Assembly: GCF_036182465.1 (NCBI RefSeq)
Contig: NZ_CP108081.1
Coordinates: 248,001 to 312,000, forward strand
From: Streptomyces sp. NBC_00258
GTDB taxonomy: Bacteria; Actinomycetota; Actinomycetes; Streptomycetales; Streptomycetaceae
Direction: 5' to 3'
DNA length: 64,000 nt
Part shown: in pieces, positions 9,182-17,509 of the stretch
How positions within the stretch are numbered: the stretch's first letter is position 1
Layout: each line of letters starts with the position of its first letter
The notes under the pieces: generated by a model
The model's input: the letters and a program-made list of their open reading frames with translations, nothing else
The model's database searches: none
Told to the model about the DNA's origin: nothing
Translations under genes and position numbers: made by a program

Positions 9182-9681
9182 GTGTCCCGGCGGCTTTCCG
9201 TGGGGCTGAGCCTTCTGTGTCAGCAACCATGCTGCCGCTTGCACCTCTGAGGAGACGGACGCCGCAAGTACTCCAGAGCCGGCTACGCCCAGCACAACGG
9301 CACCCGACGCATCTCCCCGCCCTGAACAGGACTCAGTGAAGTCCCCACCCGACTTGGACGACACCAGGACCCTCGTCGTGCCGTCAGGGCGAGACCTGTG
9401 GTGGCGGCACCTTCGAGTTCGGCGAGCGCGAGAAGGGGGATGCCCTGATCGTCGCCGTCCGATGCCAGGACAAAGGGGAGATCAAGGTCTCCGTGAAGCC
9501 CGTGAACGTCGATCTTCCTCTGGCCCGCGCCGCTGGTGAAACAAGCACCACCCACAACGAGCTCAGCGTCGCGGGCGCCGTCTCAGTTCTGGCGCCCTCA
9601 TCGGTGCGCACGTCGATGAAGATCGACCACGGCGAGCCTGCGGAAGCACACCTGCCTGAGGCTTCAGGCGAAACGGAATAG
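9182..9681 (+). pseudogene. decayed lipoprotein gene (several frameshifts)
   Basis: A good ribosome site (GAGGAAC) precedes GTG 9182 and a signal-peptide start VSRRLSVGLSLL. The signal then continues in a second frame (VSATML) and the lipobox-like AAC-TSEETDAASTPEPATP is in a third, continuing to DDTRTLVVPSGR near 9390. Another shift leads to ETCGGGTFEFGEREKGDALI and then QDKGEIKVSVKPVN, ending at TAG 9679-9681. Each piece has coding character; none is complete. It is most simply a secreted lipoprotein gene inactivated by at least three small indels. The family is not identified. Confidence 0.6.
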
Positions 9682-9938
9682 CTAAAACATATGGTGTTAT
9701 CTATCCAAATTTGATGCCCTCTCAACTCGCGCCCCGCGGACTCGGTCAGCCAGACACTGCTCAGCCCAAACGGCTCCTGCAGCCCCCGGGGCAGAGCACA
9801 GGTGAGCGCACGGTGTACAACGCCACGACACGCCGTGGCGAACCGGCAGCCCGTTTGAACGGCGAGGCAGCCGTGCCGACTGTCCGCAATACCCGCACGC
9901 CGTCGTCTTGGAGTACGGCGGCGGCGCGGACAGCCGTC

Positions 9939-11468
9939 CTATGCCTCGTGAGCTGGTTCGGACGGTTCGGCTCCAAGAAGACCGGGATCCCGCGTAGGGG
10001 CGTGGGGTCCGCCTCTGCCGTCGGGGTGCCTGTGAATCCAGGACAGGCCGCCAAGGTCGAGGCCTCTGCGTGTGCGCGTGACGGCCACGTAGGCGAGGCG
10101 GGCTTCACCACCGTCGATGGGGCCTGGCAGAGCACGGCCAGTATCGTCTTGCTGATCGCTGTCCGGGGGCGGGGTGAAGTCGTCAGCAATCTTCACACGG
10201 GCCCATTCTCGGCCTTTGGCTTTGTGGGCGGTCGAGACGGTCACCTCTGCCTGGTTTTCGGGAGCGAGTTGGGCGACGGCGGCCAGGATGGCGTCGGTGC
10301 CGTGGGTGTCGACGAGGTCGACCAGCGGCTGCAGGTCGCGTCCCGCCGGGTCGTGGGTGGCGTAGTCCTGCAGTTCGCCCCAGGAGGGGAACAGGATCAG
10401 TTCGGGGTGGGTGGTGCGGCGGCCTTCCTTGAGGTCGTGGGCGGCCAGGGCCAGGGCGCGCAGGCTGTCCCCTCCCCCGACGAGTGCCACCCGGTATCCG
10501 GTATCCAGCAGGTCCATGACCTGAGCCATGGCGCCGACATTGGTGCGGCACAGGACGGCGTCGGGCCGGGTGAGGGGGCCGAGTTCGGTGGGCACGGTCT
10601 CGGTCCCGGTGAGGCGGATGGGGGCGTCTGCGATGGTCAGCCATCGGTTGGCCTCGTCGGCGAGCCTGGGGCCGAAGCGGAAGGACTGGGACAGGGCGAG
10701 CTGGGTGCCGTCGAAGCCGGTCATGATGTCTTTGGCGCCGCGCCAGTGGTAGATGGCCTGGGCGGAGTCGCCGACCATCACCAGCTGGGCATGGTCGCGC
10801 TGGTTGAGGAAAATCTGTTCGACGACGGGGTTGGTGTCCTGGGCCTCGTCCAGGAGCAGGAAGTCGGTGTCGATTTTCGGATTCGTGAGGGCCCAGATCT
10901 TCAGGTAGTGGTCGTGGTCGAAGCGGACTGCGCCGTCATCGGGGTGCTGCAGGTCAGCCCATGCCTTGCGGGCGAACGGGACGATGTGTGCGGCGAGTTC
11001 GGCGTGCAGGTTGCAGTCTTCGAGGCCGCGCAGGTGCGGGACGTGGTGGCGGGTGATCGCGGGGTCGGCGGTGTGGCAGAAGCGGGCCACGGTGCGCAGG
11101 GCGGCGTTGGAGAGAGTCTTTTGTGACAGGTCGCGTTCGCCGATGCGGATGGCTTTGGTGATGCCGAGGGCTTGTCCGGTCTGCCAGGCGGGGCGGCGGG
11201 GAGCGTTCAGACGTTGGGTGTAGCGGTGGCCGGTGGCTGCGTAGGCCAGGGCGTGGGCGGTCTTGCAGGTGACGGTGGAGGGGAAGCGGGAGCGGGCGTC
11301 CTGGGCGATGGCCCGGTTGTAGGCGAGGTAGCGGCCGCGACGCTTGGTGGTGCGGGCGAGCAGTTCCAGGGTGGTGGTCTTTCCGGTGCCTGCTCCGGCC
11401 TGCAGGGCCAGGTGGTCGCCGGTGTGGAAGGCGTCGGCCGCGGCGGTCTGTTCGTCGGTCGGGTTCAT
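9939..11468 (-). CDS. UvrD/PcrA-like superfamily 1 DNA helicase
   Basis: The 509-residue protein has motif I GAGTGKTT (25-32), motif II FLLLDEAQDTNP (DEAQD at 207-211), motif III-like MVGDSAQAIYHWRGA, a motif IV/V region STAHKAKGREW and motif VI-like AYVAVTRTRRGLD. This is the UvrD-helicase/UvrD C-terminal arrangement, but it is short (UvrD has about 720 residues), as in F-box-helicase-like or plasmid-borne SF1 helicases. It probably unwinds DNA in plasmid maintenance or repair. Its ATG overlaps the stop of the 158-residue gene upstream by 4 bp, so it is the last gene of a three-gene minus-strand operon. Confidence 0.85.
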   Translation of the reverse strand: MNPTDEQTAAADAFHTGDHLALQAGAGTGKTTTLELLARTTKRRGRYLAYNRAIAQDARSRFPSTVTCKTAHALAYAATGHRYTQRLNAPRRPAWQTGQALGITKAIRIGERDLSQKTLSNAALRTVARFCHTADPAITRHHVPHLRGLEDCNLHAELAAHIVPFARKAWADLQHPDDGAVRFDHDHYLKIWALTNPKIDTDFLLLDEAQDTNPVVEQIFLNQRDHAQLVMVGDSAQAIYHWRGAKDIMTGFDGTQLALSQSFRFGPRLADEANRWLTIADAPIRLTGTETVPTELGPLTRPDAVLCRTNVGAMAQVMDLLDTGYRVALVGGGDSLRALALAAHDLKEGRRTTHPELILFPSWGELQDYATHDPAGRDLQPLVDLVDTHGTDAILAAVAQLAPENQAEVTVSTAHKAKGREWARVKIADDFTPPPDSDQQDDTGRALPGPIDGGEARLAYVAVTRTRRGLDLGGLSWIHRHPDGRGGPHAPTRDPGLLGAEPSEPAHEA

Positions 11469-11941
11469 GGCTGCGGTGCTCCGGGGGTCTGGGTGAGAGC
11501 GTGTCCGACGGCCGCCAGGAGGTGCGCGGCGGTGGTGTGGGTGAGGAGGTGCCTCGCCTCCTGGTGGAGGCGGTCGGCTTCGTCGCTGGCGTGCTGGGCC
11601 AGGGCGCGGTGCAGGGCCAGCTGGACGAAGCGCTCGGGGCTTTGGCCGGTGTGGTCGGCGGCAGTCTTCAGGGTGGTGCGGGTGGCAGCCGGGAAGGCGA
11701 CGTTGAGCAGGACCTGCCCGCTTGCGTCCGGGTAGTGGGTGGTGATCACGTCGATGGGCAACTGCGTGTCGAGGAGTTGACGCAGGCGGTGCGCTGCCCG
11801 GCCGGGAGTTTTGGCGCGCGCGAGGACCATGAGGCGGGTGGTGTCGTGGTCGGCCGCGAGCGGCAGCACGCGGGCGGCATGGCGGAGTTCGGCGGGGGCA
11901 AGGGGACGGGTCAGGGTGATTTCCAGGGCGTGGTGCGGCAT
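11465..11941 (-). CDS. hypothetical protein with ribbon-helix-helix-like C-terminal part
   Basis: The 158-residue protein starts at ATG 11941 behind a strong GGGAGGC site. Residues about 75-125 (AFPAATRTTLKTAADHTGQS, then PERFVQLALHRALAQHA) look like a sheet followed by two helices, a pattern seen in ribbon-helix-helix DNA-binding proteins that keep plasmids. The family is not recognised. It overlaps the helicase start by 4 bp and follows the DUF6083 gene by two bases, so all three are co-transcribed. Confidence 0.6.
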   Translation of the reverse strand: MPHHALEITLTRPLAPAELRHAARVLPLAADHDTTRLMVLARAKTPGRAAHRLRQLLDTQLPIDVITTHYPDASGQVLLNVAFPAATRTTLKTAADHTGQSPERFVQLALHRALAQHASDEADRLHQEARHLLTHTTAAHLLAAVGHALTQTPGAPQP

Positions 11942-11943
11942 CG

Positions 11944-12792
11944 TCACGCCTCCCTGCGGCGGCTTGGCGGGGGGTGTGGGAGGCAGGTGCGGATGTGTGC
12001 CGTGTGCAGGAGGGGGTCGAAGACCTGCCATCCGGCCAGGGTGAGGTCGGCGGCTCCGGGGGTGGCGGCGTGGGCGGGGCAGCGCTGGGTGCGCCAGCGC
12101 AGCTGCTCTGTGTAGGGCAGGCGGCTGAGGTCGTAGACGGCCATCAGGGCGTCGGGCAGGGCGAGTTGGCCGTGCTGCGGGCCGACGGGCAGGAGCGTCC
12201 AGATGCCGGCCGGGGTGCGGGGGTCGAGGACGGGGTGGGGGCAGCGGCGGCGCTGGCGTGTCTGGGCGACGCAGCGGATGCCGTCGATGGGGCCCTCGGC
12301 GAGGTAGCGGCCGAGCAGGAGCTGTACGACAGCCCGGCTGTCCGCGAGAGTCTCGCCGGAGGTGGGCGGGGTCTGGGTGATGGCGCCGGTGTCGATGAGG
12401 CGGCGGGTGCGGACGGCGAGTTGGCGGCGCATGGCCTCGATGTGAGGGCTCGTCCGGGTGGTTGCGGTGCGGCTGGGGCAGAGCACGGCGTGCGGGATGC
12501 GGCACCAGGGGCTGCCGTCGCCGTGGGGGTGGGCGATGCCGCTGCTCAGGTGCCAGCGGCACGGCGGTGGGACATCGGCGCTGGCCAGTTCGGCGGGGTG
12601 CAGGGCGATGGGCCGCTGGTCGGTTCGCTGGTAGAGGTCGATGCGGTGGCCGCACTGGCGGCAGCGACTGCTCTGGCCGGCGCGCAGCAGGCGGCTGGGG
12701 CTGGCGGCGGCCACGCGCAGCGGGCGGCGCGGGTACGTGGTGCGGGGGCTGCTGTCCCGGTGGCGGCTGGTGGAGGCGGTGTTGGGGCACAT
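11944..12792 (-). CDS. DUF6083 domain-containing protein
   Basis: Residues about 25-100 hold the DUF6083 signature: a Cys pair (RCRQCGHRIDLYQR), then PIALHPAELASADVP, then CRWHLSSGIAHPHGDGSPWC and RIPHAVLCP. The cysteines and histidines probably bind zinc. DUF6083 proteins are restricted to Streptomyces and relatives and are frequent on plasmids and chromosome arms; no function is known. The start is uncertain: ATG 12792 was chosen, but an in-frame start at 12852 cannot be excluded. It is the first gene of the operon leading to the helicase. Confidence 0.7.
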   Translation of the reverse strand: MCPNTASTSRHRDSSPRTTYPRRPLRVAAASPSRLLRAGQSSRCRQCGHRIDLYQRTDQRPIALHPAELASADVPPPCRWHLSSGIAHPHGDGSPWCRIPHAVLCPSRTATTRTSPHIEAMRRQLAVRTRRLIDTGAITQTPPTSGETLADSRAVVQLLLGRYLAEGPIDGIRCVAQTRQRRRCPHPVLDPRTPAGIWTLLPVGPQHGQLALPDALMAVYDLSRLPYTEQLRWRTQRCPAHAATPGAADLTLAGWQVFDPLLHTAHIRTCLPHPPPSRRREA

Positions 12793-12960
12793 GGCCCGGA
12801 CCGTGCCAGGTGCCACGCCGCAGCGGTGGGGGCGACGAGGGCGGTGTCCCACGGACAGCCCAGCGGCGCCGAACGCATGACTGCGTAGGCGAGTACGCGT
12901 TCTATGCCTGCTCGCCGGTTCGGGTGATTCACCCGGCGCGCCAGGCCGGGTGCGACCAGG

Positions 12961-13275
12961 TCAGGAGGCCGTGGATCCAGGCGGGGCGTGGTCGTCGCAG
13001 AGCGGGCCCAGCAGGTGTTCGATGGGGACGTCGAAGGCGTGGGCGAGGGCGTGCCAGGTGGTGACGCTGCCAGTGGTGCGACCGTGCTCGAGATCGATGA
13101 GGGTGCGCCGGGCCAGGCCGCTACGACGGGCGAGTTCATCGAAGCTCCATCCGCGCCCATTCCTCAACCGTGCGAGCGTCACGCGCAGCGCGGTGAGGTC
13201 GGGGTCGGGCGGCAAGATCGTCACCCCACCATCCGACGGTGCAGAACCCTGCCCCGTCAGTGCAGACCTCTGCAC
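12961..13275 (-). CDS. XRE-family transcriptional regulator
   Basis: This is a 104-residue protein whose centre (LRVTLARLRNGRGWSFDELA, then RRSGLARRTLIDLEHGRTTG, then WHALAHAFDVPIEHLL) is a classic Cro/C1-type helix-turn-helix. No other domain is present. It lies upstream of the DUF6083-helicase operon on the same strand, and the gene on its other side is divergent, so it could regulate either. No operator was identified in the 127-bp gap. Confidence 0.85.
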   Translation of the reverse strand: MQRSALTGQGSAPSDGGVTILPPDPDLTALRVTLARLRNGRGWSFDELARRSGLARRTLIDLEHGRTTGSVTTWHALAHAFDVPIEHLLGPLCDDHAPPGSTAS

Positions 13276-13402
13276 TATTTGCTAGGGAAGGGGTGACATC
13301 CGTGGTGCAGGATCAGCACCGCAGCGTGCCTGGCTCCCGTTTCCCGACGTCTGGGACACGGAAGTTCAGCGGCACGGACCAGATCGGAGGACGACGAGCC
13401 GG

Positions 13403-14431
13403 ATGAGGCTCTCCACGCATGACACGGTGCCGCGCATCTGGACCGTACGGCTGCACCCGCAGCCGGGCGGACCGCTGTTGAGCTGCCCTCACTGCACGCT
13501 TCACGGCTACCGGCTGCCGGCCTCCTCCGCACGGTCGGCCGCGCTGACCCATCTGGCCCGCCATGCCCAACACGACGCACTGCCGGGGCATCTGCGGACC
13601 TGCCAGTGCCGGGCACGGGGCTGCTCATGGCACCCACGCCGCCGCGGCTGCGCCGGCCCGGTACTGCTGACCCTGACCTGTGACCGCAGCGGTCGCATGT
13701 GGCGCCTTGCGGATGCCTGCGCCGCCTGCGCGGCCGCAACCCGTTACACCGCCGTCGTACCCGACACACTGACCGGCCCCTCGCCGACGAAAACGACGCG
13801 TCGGACAGCCCGGCGCCGCAGTCCCCTTCACGGGCCGGGCGAGCGGCTGTGCGTGAGGGAAATGCTCACCTACCTTGCGGTGGCCCTGCCCCGATACTCC
13901 TCCCCCGCCGCCCGCCTGCTGGCCCTGCAGTGCGCGCTGCGCGCCGACCATCAGGGGCATGTCCAGCTCCCCAACGGCTTCCTGCGCGGCATGCGGCTGC
14001 GGGGCCGTACCGAACTGTGGAGCGAACTCGAGCACGCCGGATGGCTGATCTGCCCTGCTCGGCCGCGCTCCCCCATGGAAGTCCGTCTGCTCGATGCGGC
14101 CATGCAGAACCAGGCCTCCGGCCGCAGCGCCCGTGCTCGCGCGGCCCACTGGGCCCTGCGCCCCGCTCCCCTGGCCGCGCCGCGCGGGATGGCTCCCTCG
14201 GTTCAGCTCACCGCGCTGACACTCGCCGCCCACACCTGTGACAGCACCGGGAACGCGGAACTCGACCTCCTTGCCCGGCTGTGCGGCCAGTCCCCACAGC
14301 AGATCGAGGACCTCCTCGACCAATTGGTCCGCTCCCGTCTTCTGGCTGGCTGGCAGCACATCAGCGACGAGGAAATCTCCTGGCACTCGTCACCTCGGAT
14401 CGGGGTGGGCCGAGCGGCGGTTCAACGGTGA
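13403..14431 (+). CDS. Cys-rich hypothetical protein, probable DNA-associated accessory factor
   Basis: The 342-residue protein has paired cysteines in its first third (LLSCPHCTLHGYRL, CQCRARGCSW, ADACAACAAATRY), suggesting one or two zinc sites. A helical C-terminal half follows, with winged-helix-like segments (LLARLCGQSPQQIEDLLDQL). The family is not recognised; proteins of this look accompany helicase/XRE modules on actinobacterial plasmids. It is transcribed divergently from the XRE gene. No clear ribosome site improves on ATG 13403, so the exact start is provisional. Confidence 0.55.
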   Translation: MRLSTHDTVPRIWTVRLHPQPGGPLLSCPHCTLHGYRLPASSARSAALTHLARHAQHDALPGHLRTCQCRARGCSWHPRRRGCAGPVLLTLTCDRSGRMWRLADACAACAAATRYTAVVPDTLTGPSPTKTTRRTARRRSPLHGPGERLCVREMLTYLAVALPRYSSPAARLLALQCALRADHQGHVQLPNGFLRGMRLRGRTELWSELEHAGWLICPARPRSPMEVRLLDAAMQNQASGRSARARAAHWALRPAPLAAPRGMAPSVQLTALTLAAHTCDSTGNAELDLLARLCGQSPQQIEDLLDQLVRSRLLAGWQHISDEEISWHSSPRIGVGRAAVQR

Positions 14432-14669
14432 CGGCACTGACGGCACAACTGCCAGTTACTGGCGTGGTGCACCCGTATCTACTGGCCGCCTCACCTTCAC
14501 GGAGAGTGACACATCACTCAGCAGGAACATCTGGTTCCACTCGTGCGTACTATCTCTAGATTCCTGCAGGCTGCCGCAGTGGTGTCCTGCGGGCCATCCG
14601 GTCATCCACTGGCGCATACGGTTGATGCTTTTGCCACCGTGCTTGCGCGCTGCAGAAAGGGCCCATGTC

Positions 14670-15290
14670 ATGTCTGGAAGTCAGGCCAGCGGTACAGAAC
14701 TGACGTCGCAGTACGTCACCCAGATCACGGGTGATCTGGAGCGCAACACTAAGGAGCAGGAACGCATCGGCGCGGAAGTCGACGCCCTGCAGGAGCAGCT
14801 GCGTGCTCTGCAGCATGACCACACCGTATTGGTGAACATGCAGCAGGCGCTCGGCAGCGTGGGCCCCGCCGCCGAGGCGGCCGCCAAGGCCGCTTCGTCC
14901 GTGCCCCGCCAAGCCGCCGAGCCCAAGCAGAGCAAGTCGAAGAAGACGGCCGCCGCGGGTGCGAGCAAAGCAGCGTCGAAGAAGACGGCTGCCAAGGTCT
15001 CGTCGGCAAAGGCGTCCAAGGCAGACGGCAGGCCGTCCCTCGTCGAGCTGATCCGCAACCACCTCAAGCAGCAGAACGAGCCGCGCTCGGCGGCCGAGAT
15101 CTCCTCCGCACTCACCCAGGCCCACCCCGACCGCACCATCAAGACCACCGTCGTGCGCACCACGGTCGAAGGGCTGGTCGCCAAGAGCCACGCCCACCGC
15201 ACCAAGCAGGGCTCATCCGTCTTCTACACCGCCGCCACCGCCCCGCAGTCCACCGAGGCCCAGCCGCAGCCGGAGACAGCCGCCAGCTGA
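14670..15290 (+). CDS. coiled-coil / histone-H1-like linker / winged-helix protein
   Basis: Three parts are visible in 206 residues. Residues 10-60 are a coiled coil (ITGDLERNTKEQERIGAEVD, ALQEQLRALQHDHTVL). Residues about 75-120 are a Lys/Ala/Ser linker (KQSKSKKTAAAGASKAASKK) like the tails of histone H1. Residues about 120-190 are a winged helix (LVELIRNHLKQQNEPRSAAE, then VVRTTVEGLVAKSHAHR). ATG 14670 has AGAAAGG upstream. The parts suggest an oligomeric DNA-binding or bridging protein; a nucleoid or plasmid-partition role is inference. It sits alone between two gene-poor gaps. Confidence 0.65.
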   Translation: MSGSQASGTELTSQYVTQITGDLERNTKEQERIGAEVDALQEQLRALQHDHTVLVNMQQALGSVGPAAEAAAKAASSVPRQAAEPKQSKSKKTAAAGASKAASKKTAAKVSSAKASKADGRPSLVELIRNHLKQQNEPRSAAEISSALTQAHPDRTIKTTVVRTTVEGLVAKSHAHRTKQGSSVFYTAATAPQSTEAQPQPETAAS

Positions 15291-15874
15291 ACAGCCTCCG
15301 GAGCACCCACGGCACGACCGCTGGGCCCCGGTTTGGGTTTCGCCGGGTCGGAGAGTCCGCGCGAAGGGCCGGGCGGCGAGCTGCGGTCCGGGACTGCGCG
15401 GGTGCCGAGCACACCAAGTAGCGGATGCTGCTCGGGTCTTGTCCCATGACTGCGGCGGCAGCGGTGCTCCTCTGTGGTCGAGGAGGTAGTGCAGCGCCAG
15501 GGCGCCGTACTGCAGGGCGGGGCAGTCGCTGAGCGGCGGCGGGATCGGGCGCCGGATGCGGATGCGGGCGCGTGGCAGGCCCGGGCAGAGGGGTTGGGGT
15601 GGTTGACGATGTGAGGCCACCTGACGGTCAGTTCGCCCAGTGCGCAGCGCACGGTGCGGCGTACGTCCGCCTCGGGCGGGTGAGCGCGTGCGTGAGTGGG
15701 ATGGCGGTCGCGGTGCAGGGCGCAGGACGACGGGTGCGGCAGCAGCGTGCCCTGGCACGACGCGATGGGGATAGGGCCGCCCGCAGACGTCAGCGCGCAG
15801 CCGGCGGTGTCAATGATGTTGCGGGCGGCCGCGGTGAGGCGGGAAGCAGGGAGCGGACGCCAAGGCCGAGAGCG
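15291..15874. other. gene-poor interval, possible coding remnant on the minus strand
   Basis: No complete gene is supported here. On the minus strand, around 15420-15650, stretches such as CPALQYGALALHYLLDHRG have coding-like composition but no ribosome site, no acceptable start and frame changes on both sides. I read it as debris next to the alkane-oxidation operon. Confidence 0.35.
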
Positions 15875-17182
15875 TCAGCCTGCGGCAGTGTGTGATCCGC
15901 CGGTGTCCGGGACGTCTGGCTCTCCTTGCCCAGGCCGAAGAGCGTGGCCCGCCGCTTGTTCGCCTGTGAGAAGTGCGTGCGTGACCGCCGGTGTCCGTAG
16001 GGCGGCTTGGGACGGGCTGCCGTCCACGTGGTCGAGGGCCGTCCGCAGGGCGCGGAAGTCGTGGGGTCTTCCGGCCGCCACAGCTCCCACGGGGAGTCCG
16101 TGCGCGATCGCCAGGGCGGCGAAGTCGAACCCGGCGATGTCGCCCTGCACCGTCAGGGAGTCGGCGTCGGTGAAATGGCCGGCGATCTGCAGCATGACGC
16201 CGTACTGGTCGGTCCATGACCAGGGCACGGCGCTGAAGGGTGTCCCGGCGCCGAGCATGTTCCTAGCGGCTGCGGCGGCCTGCTGCTGGGCGTGGTTCCA
16301 CTGTTCCACGCGCGCCCGTCGTCCAAGGGCCGGGTCGGGATACAGAGCCACGTCCCCTGCCGCGAAGATGCGCGGATCGCTGGTCGCGCCCAGGGCGTCG
16401 ACGAGTATGCCGTCACCCACGTCCAGGCCCGCTTGGGCGGCCAGTTCGATGTCGGGCCGCATGCCGACGGCGATCAGCACCGTGTGTGCGTGCCAGTTTC
16501 TTCCGTCCCGAGCGGTTGCCACGAGCATGCCGTCCCGCCGGGTGAGTCGTATGAGCGTGACATCCGTATGCACGCGCGTCCCGTGGGCCCGGTGCAGTTC
16601 CAGGACGGCGTGGCGCAGGTGGGTGGGCAGCACCCGGCGCAAGGGCTCCGCGTCGGCTTCCAGGACGGTGACGTCGAGTCCTGCCGACCGGGCACTCGCG
16701 GCGACTTCCAGACCGACGAGTCCGGCGCCGATGACCAGCAATGGGCCGCCGGACTCCAGGTCGGCGCGGAGAGCGGGCACGTCGCTGAGTCCGCGCAGGG
16801 TGTGCACATGGTCATGCCCGGCGGCGTACGGCAGGGTGCGGGCGCGTCCTCCGGTCGCCAGCAGCAGTCTGTCGTACGGCAGTCGGCCTCCGTCGGAGCA
16901 TTCCAGGGTGCCGTCGGCGATGCCCGTGACCTTCGTGCCGGTGCGTAGTTCGATGCCCAGTTCCTGCCAGGCCGTCGGCGGCTTCAGGCGGAGCCGCTCG
17001 GGCGTCATGGCCCGCTTGACGATGTCCTTGGACAGCGGGGGGGCGCCGGTACGGGGGTGGTGTTCCTCACCGATCAGGAGGATGCGGCCGTCGAAGCCCT
17101 CCTTGCGCAGGGTCAGCGCGGCGGTCGCGCCGGCGACTCCGGTGCCGACCACGGCGATGGTGCGGAGTGTGGTCTCAGGCAC
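15875..17182 (-). CDS. FAD-dependent rubredoxin reductase (ferredoxin-reductase family)
   Basis: The 435-residue flavoprotein has an N-terminal FAD-binding motif (IAVVGTGVAGATAAL), a mid-protein NAD(P)H-binding motif (LLVIGAGLVGLEVAASARSA) and the second FAD-contact motif IFAAGDVAL. It belongs to the ferredoxin/rubredoxin reductase family. It should pass electrons from NAD(P)H to the two rubredoxins encoded just upstream, which feed AlkB. GTG 17182 is chosen because it overlaps the end of the rubredoxin gene by 8 bp, giving a tight translational unit; a longer reading frame would run through the rubredoxin. It is the last gene of the operon. Confidence 0.85.
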   Translation of the reverse strand: MPETTLRTIAVVGTGVAGATAALTLRKEGFDGRILLIGEEHHPRTGAPPLSKDIVKRAMTPERLRLKPPTAWQELGIELRTGTKVTGIADGTLECSDGGRLPYDRLLLATGGRARTLPYAAGHDHVHTLRGLSDVPALRADLESGGPLLVIGAGLVGLEVAASARSAGLDVTVLEADAEPLRRVLPTHLRHAVLELHRAHGTRVHTDVTLIRLTRRDGMLVATARDGRNWHAHTVLIAVGMRPDIELAAQAGLDVGDGILVDALGATSDPRIFAAGDVALYPDPALGRRARVEQWNHAQQQAAAAARNMLGAGTPFSAVPWSWTDQYGVMLQIAGHFTDADSLTVQGDIAGFDFAALAIAHGLPVGAVAAGRPHDFRALRTALDHVDGSPSQAALRTPAVTHALLTGEQAAGHALRPGQGEPDVPDTGGSHTAAG

Positions 17183-17348
17183 GGGATGCCTCGGCCATCT
17201 GGAAGTCGGCCTTGGCGGCACCGCAGTCGGGGCAGGACCAGTTGTCCGGGATGTCCTCCCAGCGGGTGCCGGGGGCGATGCCTTCCTCGGGCCAGCCCTG
17301 CGCCTCGTCGTAGACGAAACCGCATACCAGGCATTCCCAGACCTTCAC
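17175..17348 (-). CDS. rubredoxin (second copy)
   Basis: This 57-residue protein has the two iron-ligand pairs C6-x2-C9 (ECLVCGFVYDEAQGWPEEGI) and C39-x2-C42 (PDNWSCPDCGAAKADFQ). It is the standard one-iron rubredoxin that shuttles single electrons to alkane hydroxylase. GTG 17348 overlaps the stop of the first rubredoxin (GTGA), and its own end overlaps the reductase start. The pairing of two slightly different rubredoxins (AlkG1- and AlkG2-like) after alkB is known from actinobacterial alk operons; usually the AlkG2 type is the competent donor, but I did not assign types. Confidence 0.9.
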   Translation of the reverse strand: MKVWECLVCGFVYDEAQGWPEEGIAPGTRWEDIPDNWSCPDCGAAKADFQMAEASRA

Positions 17349-17509
17349 GCCAACTCCTCGAAGTCGATCTTCTCACGGACCCCGCAGTCGGGGCAGGGCC
17401 AGTTGTCGGGCACGTCCGCCCAGGCCGTACCGGCGGGGAACCCCTCTCGCGGCGCACCGGCGCGCCCGTCGTACACGTAGCCGCAGACAGGGCACAGGTA
17501 GCGCCTCAT
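17345..17509 (-). CDS. rubredoxin (first copy)
   Basis: This 54-residue protein has ligand cysteines C6/C9 (YLCPVCGYVYDGRAG) and C39/C42 (PDNWPCPDCGVREKIDFEEL). Its ATG shares one base with the alkB stop (TGATG) and its stop overlaps the next rubredoxin start, so alkB and the two rubredoxins must be translated together. It is an iron-binding electron carrier for the membrane hydroxylase. It differs from the second copy at many surface positions, so this is not a recent tandem duplication. Confidence 0.9.
   Translation of the reverse strand: MRRYLCPVCGYVYDGRAGAPREGFPAGTAWADVPDNWPCPDCGVREKIDFEELA

Noticed and set aside
9711..11126. Plus-strand frame of about 470 codons
   Set aside because: It is antisense to the helicase, whose Walker motifs are clear, and its composition is that of a complementary-strand shadow.
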